Part shown: positions 9,165-12,734 of the stretch, piece by piece | How positions within the stretch are numbered: the stretch's first letter is position 1 | How the letters are laid out: each line of letters opens with the position of its first letter | Origin: Trachipleistophora hominis | Taxonomy: Eukaryota > Microsporidia > Pleistophoridae | Assembly (NCBI GenBank): GCA_000316135.1 | Contig: JH993977.1 | Span: 1-12,734 of the forward strand | Length of the DNA stretch: 12,734 nucleotides | Direction of reading: 5' to 3' | Notes under the pieces: generated by a model | Databases searched by the model: none | The model's input: the letters and a program-made list of their open reading frames with translations, nothing else | What the model was told of the DNA's origin: nothing | Program-made: the position numbers and the translations under genes

Positions 9165-9210
9165 TAAAAGTACGCTTTGTTGCTTTGCAGCAACAAAATA
9201 ATCACTTTTA
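9165..9210. other. Two-tier stem-loop
   Basis: Outer stem TAAAAGT/ACTTTTA (9165-9171 with 9204-9210), internal loop of 4 and 6 nt, then a perfect 9-bp inner stem TTTGTTGCT/AGCAACAAA (9176-9184 with 9189-9197) closed by a TTGC loop. It lies 88 nt past the RhoGAP stop. It could be a 3'-end structure, a small structured RNA or a remnant of a short inverted-repeat element; nothing here decides between these. Confidence 0.55.
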
Positions 9211-9285
9211 AATTAGACATGGCTTTAAAATTCAACTTTATTGCTTGGCGATTATACAAACGTGTTTGGCAAAGAAGTTCTTCTT

Positions 9286-9291
9286 AATAAA
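9286..9291 (+). terminator. Possible AATAAA poly(A) signal of the RhoGAP gene
   Basis: AATAAA on the plus strand, about 210 nt past the RhoGAP stop and downstream of the stem-loop. It is one of two candidates; the other is in the palindrome at 9406-9420. Confidence 0.25.
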
Positions 9292-9405
9292 TACGAGTTT
9301 TTTTAAAAAAGAATTACAATCTAAGCGTATTTGACGTACTTAAACATCTTATACTGTAATTTTTGTGTATGCTGGGAGGTTCGTTGTGTGCATCCTGCAC
9401 ATTCG

Positions 9406-9420
9406 CAATAAAATTTATTG
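9406..9420. terminator. Palindromic bidirectional poly(A) element
   Basis: CAATAAA-A-TTTATTG is a perfect 7-bp inverted repeat around one base. It gives AATAAA on the plus strand (9407-9412, for RhoGAP) and on the minus strand (9414-9419, for Sam50, about 90 nt past its stop at 9512). A shared signal between convergent genes is plausible, but I infer it from position alone. Confidence 0.35.
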
Positions 9421-9511
9421 CTGCTTTTTTGGAATGTTCAAGACCGATCGCAAGACTTATCGAGTAACACGCGCTAACGCGACTTAGTGCTGCAATGTGC
9501 GATTTTTTATG

Positions 9512-10231
9512 CTACAGAATATCAAAATCAATCTCAAATTTAAAGCTCTGCTTAGATTGTGGTTCAGTAAGAGGAATGGCATACGACATTGTTATATTTG
9601 TGGTAATATCTTTGTATTTGTGTAAACCTACGGTAAGGCCGATACCGGTGGACCAGCCTAGACAGCTAGGCTTATGAACGAGCAATAAGCCTAACATAGA
9701 CGATTTCACCGTCTCGAAGAGATTATTTTGTCTTGAATTGAATCCAAAATCGTTAAAAACGAATAATTTCATACTTCTAAATCTATATCCTAATGCATTT
9801 GATAATTCTATACATGATTTACCGCCCAAATATTCATTCATATCTAGAGGTGATATGCTCATCGGGACGTATCCTCTGACGTGATCGCCCAGAAAAAATT
9901 TCTCTGAGCTGTGCACGTGGCCGTGAATCACACCAGCGTGCATCCGCAACTTGTGAAAGAAGTTAAACGGCAACATGACCATACTTTTATACAACACTGT
10001 CAGTTTATAAAACAGGCTGTTTTCAAAACAACCCGCTTTAAAATCGTACGAAATATTCTCATTTTGCTTGTTTCTTGCCCTAATGTACAACATATTCGTT
10101 AAATTTTCTATAACCTCATATATCAACGAATATTTGTGGTATGCGGTGTAACTCAGCGAATATCCCTTGGTTTTAAGTTCAGAACACGCGTTCTTTCTTT
10201 TGTACGACGCTATATCGAGTTCGATGAAATT
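9512..10231 (-). CDS. SAM50: Sam50 (Omp85/BamA family), beta-barrel part, after the frameshift
   Basis: C-terminal 239 residues of the mitosomal or mitochondrial outer-membrane beta-barrel insertase Sam50. The barrel-core signature VRGY (family IRGF/VRGF) occurs in FFLGDHVRGYVPM at about residues 239-242 of the joined protein. Further family marks are GKSCIELSNALGY, a Gly-rich strand GWSTGIGLTVGL, YAIPL near the end and a terminal aromatic/hydrophobic strand ending FDIL, as expected for a beta-signal. This frame opens at 10243 and has no ATG near its beginning; the longest candidate start is TTG 10126, which would lose the first barrel strands and the POTRA domain. It is therefore the second part of a split gene rather than an independent one. 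The joined length of about 360 residues is short relative to yeast Sam50 (484), in keeping with microsporidian protein reduction. Confidence 0.82.
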   Translation of the reverse strand, partial: NFIELDIASYKRKNACSELKTKGYSLSYTAYHKYSLIYEVIENLTNMLYIRARNKQNENISYDFKAGCFENSLFYKLTVLYKSMVMLPFNFFHKLRMHAGVIHGHVHSSEKFFLGDHVRGYVPMSISPLDMNEYLGGKSCIELSNALGYRFRSMKLFVFNDFGFNSRQNNLFETVKSSMLGLLLVHKPSCLGWSTGIGLTVGLHKYKDITTNITMSYAIPLTEPQSKQSFKFEIDFDIL

Positions 10232-10593
10232 AAAAAACCGTTTTTATTAAGTAGGGGAATGGAAAGATTAACCTGCAGGGACTTGACGGCTGATACCAAA
10301 AAATTGAGCGATTCGCCCCTACCTAGTAAATTGGGCAGTTTGAGTTGTATGTACGGCATAAACCTGCGCGAAAAATCTACGTTAGTACCTGCCGATATTT
10401 TGCATTTTTCCTCCTCCACGCTTAGTCTGATCCCCGCATCCTTGTAGCTCTCAACATCAACACTCTTGAACATTTTCAACTGTTGTAGAGATTCTTTGAA
10501 TGCGTGTATCGACATGCTTCGTTGTAGGATGTCAGTAATAAAGTCCAATTTTGTCTTTTTCAGTCCTATAACATCAAATTTGAGAACTTTCAT
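10210..10593 (-). CDS. SAM50: Sam50 (Omp85/BamA family), POTRA and first barrel strands, before the frameshift
   Basis: N-terminal part of the same insertase. It carries a single POTRA-like domain (about 1-62: FDVIGLKKTKLDFITDIL, then LQQLKMFKSVDV and IRLSVEEEK), followed by the conserved linker and first strands KISAGTNV (about 65-72) and LPNLLGRGESLNFLV (about 86-100). Family similarity continues to LSIPLLNKNGF (residue 120), then seven unrelated codons lead to a TAG at 10210. The frame continues upstream to a TTG at 10638, but ATG 10593 is preceded by ACCC exactly 7 nt away, as in the flippase gene, and begins right at the POTRA strand, so I start there. Sam50 is one of the few import components kept by microsporidian mitosomes, which makes a true null allele unlikely. 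Confidence 0.8.
   Translation of the reverse strand: MKVLKFDVIGLKKTKLDFITDILQRSMSIHAFKESLQQLKMFKSVDVESYKDAGIRLSVEEEKCKISAGTNVDFSRRFMPYIQLKLPNLLGRGESLNFLVSAVKSLQVNLSIPLLNKNGFLISSNSI
10213..10243 (-). other. -1 frameshift junction in Sam50 with slippery heptamer
   Basis: The two Sam50 frames overlap only at 10243-10213. Inside this window the minus strand reads GGT TTT TTA ATT; the heptamer T TTT TTA (10237-10231) is in the correct zero-frame register for -1 slippage. Re-reading A10231 continues as AAT TTC ATC GAA, giving N-F-I-E and family-like barrel sequence. The T6 run is equally a typical site for a one-base deletion or a base-calling error. A weak hairpin (ATCG-AACT-CGAT) begins 5 nt downstream; no strong pseudoknot was found by eye. 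Confidence 0.75.
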
Positions 10594-10600
10594 TGAACGA

Positions 10601-10604
10601 GGGT
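10601..10604 (-). promoter_or_regulatory. ACCC start signal of Sam50
   Basis: Minus-strand ACCC, 7 nt, then ATG 10593, with an ATTTAAATT stretch a little further upstream. The motif and spacing are identical to those at the flippase start. Confidence 0.5.
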
Positions 10605-10676
10605 CTAATAAATAATTTAAATCTGGTGGGAAGTACAAAAGCAGATCTGCGATTTATCCCTGGTTGAACGCGATTT

Positions 10677-10859
10677 ATGTATGAAGAAGATGATCTTTTT
10701 TATTTACGGATTCTTTTAAAAATGTTTGTAATGTGTACAAGCCATATAATGGTATGTGTATGTTTTTTTAAACTCCTCGGAATTGCCTTCTTTTATTTCA
10801 ACATCGCAAAATTTGTGATGTTGAAAAAGGCCATTACTGCGCTTACGCGCCATAACTAA
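10677..10859 (+). CDS. Weak candidate: 60-residue hypothetical membrane peptide
   Basis: ATG-initiated 60-codon frame, divergent from Sam50 with 83 nt between the start codons. It would encode an acidic N-terminus (MYEEDD), a hydrophobic segment (about residues 24-47) and a basic C-terminus (KKAITALTRHN), so a single-span membrane peptide is conceivable. It matches no family I recognise. The region also contains the 31-nt palindrome, which is not what one expects of an ordinary coding stretch. Frames this long occur by chance several times in a window of this size and composition, so I rate it low. Confidence 0.2.
   Translation: MYEEDDLFYLRILLKMFVMCTSHIMVCVCFFKLLGIAFFYFNIAKFVMLKKAITALTRHN
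10796..10826. repeat. 31-nt near-perfect palindrome
   Basis: Arms TTTCAACATCGCAAA and TTTGTGATGTTGAAA around a single central A pair at 14 of 15 positions; the exception would be a G-U pair in RNA. It could form a cruciform or hairpin or bind a dimeric protein. It lies about 200 nt upstream of the Sam50 start. Confidence 0.6.
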
Positions 10860-11227
10860 GACTCGCAGTGGTTTTTACTTCGTTTATGAAATACGAATGC
10901 TGTCTTGATCGTGGGAACGGAGTACTTGATACTTTGTATTTACAAAGAGAAACGCTGTTTAATAAATTAACAAGAGATTGAAAGAGAAAGCGTGTCATAT
11001 TAGGTCATTACGCAATACAATAATATTAAAAATACCAGATACTGCGGCTGCTCTCACGTATTATACGCAATATGAGATTATTACCGGTTGTTAATCAGAT
11101 TAAACAAACAAAATGAGCTTGAATCTTTGTTTAAACACCTGATTACGTAATTTTAATTAAAAAAGGTTAAACCGCAATAAATTTGTATTAAGACGTAAAA
11201 TAAGTTGATGGTAGGTCCTCCTTTCTT

Positions 11228-11407
11228 ATGTTTTGTTATTTAACGTGTTCTCTTCGTTCATATTCACGTACGTATTTACAGTTGTACTTGATACGTAGGA
11301 TGTATTACCGACTATTTTTAAGGCTAAAATCGTGTCAAAACGATGCTCATGAACGGCTGGTAGCAGTGATCAATCCCAGCGGACTAAAGGAGTATGTGAG
11401 AGAGTGA
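11228..11407 (+). CDS. Weak candidate: 59-residue hypothetical protein
   Basis: ATG frame of 59 residues; a second in-frame ATG at 11300 would give 35 residues. The last third is GC-richer than its surroundings and codon-like (CTG GTA GCA GTG ATC AAT CCC AGC), encoding RLVAVINPSGLKEYVRE. Part of this stretch resembles a non-coding island at about 1266, where the same frame is broken by stops. It could be a very small gene, the intact end of a decayed one, or chance. I recognise no family. Confidence 0.2.
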   Translation: MFCYLTCSLRSYSRTYLQLYLIRRMYYRLFLRLKSCQNDAHERLVAVINPSGLKEYVRE

Positions 11408-11466
11408 GATAAGGAAACTGTAATTAAACACACTCTTAATAAAACAATAAGGACGATATAAAATTG

Positions 11467-11535
11467 TATTTAACATGTTGTGTAAGACTTGTCTGTCATG
11501 AAGAGTCAATCGTTAATTAATATTTAACATGTTGT
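11467..11535 (+). repeat. 15-nt direct repeat TATTTAACATGTTGT
   Basis: Exact copies at 11467-11481 and 11521-11535, offset by 54 nt, each containing the palindrome AACATGTT. The repeat lies in non-coding DNA downstream of the proteasome gene. No function is indicated. Confidence 0.5.
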
Positions 11536-11847
11536 AATAATTGAAAAGACGTAACACGAGGGTTCTTCTAAGAAGCGTCTTTATTCTTTTTCACTACCTC
11601 ACACCATAATAAGAGACAAAATGTTATTACTTTGCCTTACTACGATCAGACAAAGACATTTAAGCAATTTAACACATACAGGAACAAAAGACTAAAAAGT
11701 TTAACAAAAATTAATATTCGAAGAAAAAGAGCGGTTTACAACACAAAAAGAAGGAAACATCCAGTCCATTACGATAATATTCTTACGTACAATAAAATAA
11801 TCGTAGTAAACACGCTAAATTGTTTGTCTTCCCGATCAGGTTCAATA

Positions 11848-12603
11848 TCATTTATTTTCAATTAATTCCTCGTACAGACCGTTAACATCGTACTGGCCTA
11901 CGTGCTGCCACCCGTTGTTATCCATAAAATACAAATTGACAAAACCACCAGAATACGCATCGCGGTACGTCGCGTAGAAAATAGCATCTCGCGCCAGCTT
12001 AAGACCCTCATCCCTGCTCATATCATACCTGTAATTACTGTTCAACAAACCATACGCAATCGTAGACCCACTACCAACACTAAAGACAGTTCCCTTCACC
12101 ATTGTACCATCATTATCGAGGTAGTAAATATTTGGGCCTTTATCGTCCCATCCACACACCATCGTACCAATAGAGAGCCCGCGCCTGCCAACTATACAAT
12201 TACGCAGGTAATTCACAGCGGCGGGCACAGGTAAACGCTTGCCATTCGTAACCTCGTACAGCTTTGCAAATGCACCCATTCGCTTCTCCCAATAAAGACA
12301 GTCGGCAGCACCGCCGGCCATCGTAGTCAGCAGGTAATTATTTACTCTGATCACTTTGTGGACAGTGCGCGATGCGATGTAACTGCCGGATGTTGCACGT
12401 GAATCGACTGCTATGGCGATTCCTTCCTTGAATATAAACGCGAGGGTCGTCGTTCCTTTGAACGGTTTTACCATGTCATTTATTTTTTGGTAGTCTACGT
12501 CATTTCTGAGCGCTTCCTTGTCAAAAAACATGTCCTGAATGTTTGTGCTCGGCATCAAAGGGCAAAATGTTTTTGGATTAAAATACTTTGAGAAGAAACA
12601 CAT
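11848..12603 (-). CDS. PRE2: Proteasome subunit beta type-5 (chymotrypsin-like)
   Basis: The beta5 subunit of the 20S proteasome core (yeast Pre2, human PSMB5), an N-terminal nucleophile protease that cleaves after hydrophobic residues in the inner chamber. Autocleavage in KG/TTTLAF frees catalytic Thr51 (Thr1 of the mature enzyme). In mature numbering Asp17, Lys33 and the S1-pocket residues Ala20, Met45, Ala49 and Cys52 are all present (DSRAT, HKV, TTMAGGAADC). Later marks are LSIGTMVCGWD, FSVGSGST and YRDAYSGG, the last carrying the Asp and Ser of the catalytic-site network. The mature part is 201 residues, about normal. ATG 12603 gives a 50-residue propeptide; ATG 12555, 4 nt after a CCC, would give 34 and is a serious alternative. 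Yeast beta5 has a longer propeptide. The gene is intact and the subunit type is clear. Confidence 0.95.
   Translation of the reverse strand: MCFFSKYFNPKTFCPLMPSTNIQDMFFDKEALRNDVDYQKINDMVKPFKGTTTLAFIFKEGIAIAVDSRATSGSYIASRTVHKVIRVNNYLLTTMAGGAADCLYWEKRMGAFAKLYEVTNGKRLPVPAAVNYLRNCIVGRRGLSIGTMVCGWDDKGPNIYYLDNDGTMVKGTVFSVGSGSTIAYGLLNSNYRYDMSRDEGLKLARDAIFYATYRDAYSGGFVNLYFMDNNGWQHVGQYDVNGLYEELIENK
11851..11856 (-). terminator. AATAAA overlapping the end of the proteasome gene
   Basis: The last two sense codons AAT AAA, directly before the TGA stop (11848-11850), form a poly(A) hexamer on the minus strand. Poly(A) signals at or inside the stop region are known from compact microsporidian genes; here I infer the function from position. 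Confidence 0.35.
12560..12562 (-). promoter_or_regulatory. CCC motif before the alternative proteasome start
   Basis: Minus-strand CCC lies 4 nt before ATG 12555. It may be the start signal and would favour the shorter proteasome protein; spacing is shorter than the 7 nt at the flippase and Sam50 starts, and no C-triplet lies close to ATG 12603. Confidence 0.3.
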
Positions 12604-12734
12604 TCGTGTGCAGTGCTCTTTACGTAGTATACGACCATGGAAAGGTTTTAATATGCAATATGGCGTACTTTATTGTGTTCTCACGATGATACGATTTAAT
12701 TAAATCAAAAAAATCAAAAATAAAATGGTGAATT

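Larger units (their letters stand above)
9078..9511. other. Convergent intergenic region (RhoGAP / Sam50)
   Basis: This region receives the 3' ends of the plus-strand RhoGAP and minus-strand Sam50 genes. It holds a strong two-tier stem-loop (9165-9210), an AATAAA for the plus strand (9286-9291) and a palindromic element with poly(A) hexamers on both strands (9406-9420). The 61-codon minus-strand frame at 9074-9259 lacks recognisable features and crosses the stem-loop, so I do not call it a gene. Confidence 0.6.
10594..11847. other. Mostly non-coding region between Sam50 and the proteasome gene
   Basis: About 1.25 kb containing the Sam50 promoter at its left end and the 3' region of the proteasome gene at its right. 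It includes two weak small ORFs (10677-10859 and 11228-11407), a 31-nt near-perfect palindrome (10796-10826), a GC-richer island (about 11353-11393) and a 15-nt direct repeat (11467-11481, 11521-11535). The 77-codon plus-strand frame at 11632-11865 starts with TTG, overlaps the proteasome gene and is not called. Confidence 0.5.

Noticed and set aside
9074..9259. 61-codon minus-strand frame past the RhoGAP stop
   Set aside because: It runs through the stem-loop at 9165-9210 and shows no protein pattern.
10641..10650. Perfect palindrome GCAGATCTGC upstream of Sam50
   Set aside because: Ten-base palindromes are expected about a dozen times in a window of this length.
11632..11865. 77-codon plus-strand frame, Lys/Arg-rich
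   Set aside because: Starts with TTG, overlaps the end of the proteasome gene, and its basic composition follows from A-rich DNA.
7740..12603. Spliceosomal introns joining the split frames of Sam50 or the flippase
   Set aside because: Family similarity continues across both junctions without any extra sequence, so there is no room for an intron; a one-base shift is sufficient.

Overview
The window looks like nuclear DNA of a microsporidian, or a closely related early-branching fungal parasite. Non-coding DNA is very AT-rich and the genes are intronless. The proteins are eukaryotic housekeeping or signalling families of short to ordinary length: a P4-ATPase flippase, mitosomal Sam50, proteasome beta5, a Sus1/ENY2-like protein and a RhoGAP. 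Three starts have a C-triplet just upstream; two of them share the exact arrangement ACCC-N7-ATG, which resembles the CCC-type start signal described in microsporidia. AATAAA signals sit at or just after several stop codons. I cannot name the genus. Non-coding stretches of up to 2.5 kb argue against an ultracompact genome of the Encephalitozoon type.

Layout, left to right. A non-coding flank (1-631) leads to a small Sus1/ENY2-like gene on the minus strand (632-889). After about 1.4 kb without a recognisable gene comes a P4-type lipid flippase on the minus strand (5172 down to 2268), interrupted by a single +1 frameshift near 4536. The longest non-coding stretch follows (5173-7739), separating the flippase from a divergently transcribed RhoGAP protein on the plus strand (7740-9077). 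The RhoGAP gene converges on the mitosomal outer-membrane insertase Sam50 on the minus strand (10593 down to 9512), which is split by a -1 frameshift at a six-base homopolymer (10232-10237). A further 1.25 kb of mostly non-coding DNA holds two weak small ORFs. The window ends with the intact proteasome beta5 (chymotrypsin-like) subunit gene on the minus strand (12603 down to 11848).

The genes do not form an operon or a single pathway. They serve chromatin and mRNA export, membrane lipid asymmetry, Rho-type GTPase signalling, mitosome biogenesis and protein degradation. No mobile element, CRISPR array, tRNA or rRNA was found.

The most interesting points are these. Two conserved genes each carry one frame break; the Sam50 break falls exactly on a canonical -1 slippery heptamer (T TTT TTA), although an indel or assembly error in a homopolymer is the more economical explanation. 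There is a 31-nt near-perfect palindrome at 10796-10826 and a two-tier stem-loop at 9165-9210 between convergent genes. Two GC-richer islands (about 1266 and 11355) resemble each other although they lie in AT-rich non-coding DNA.
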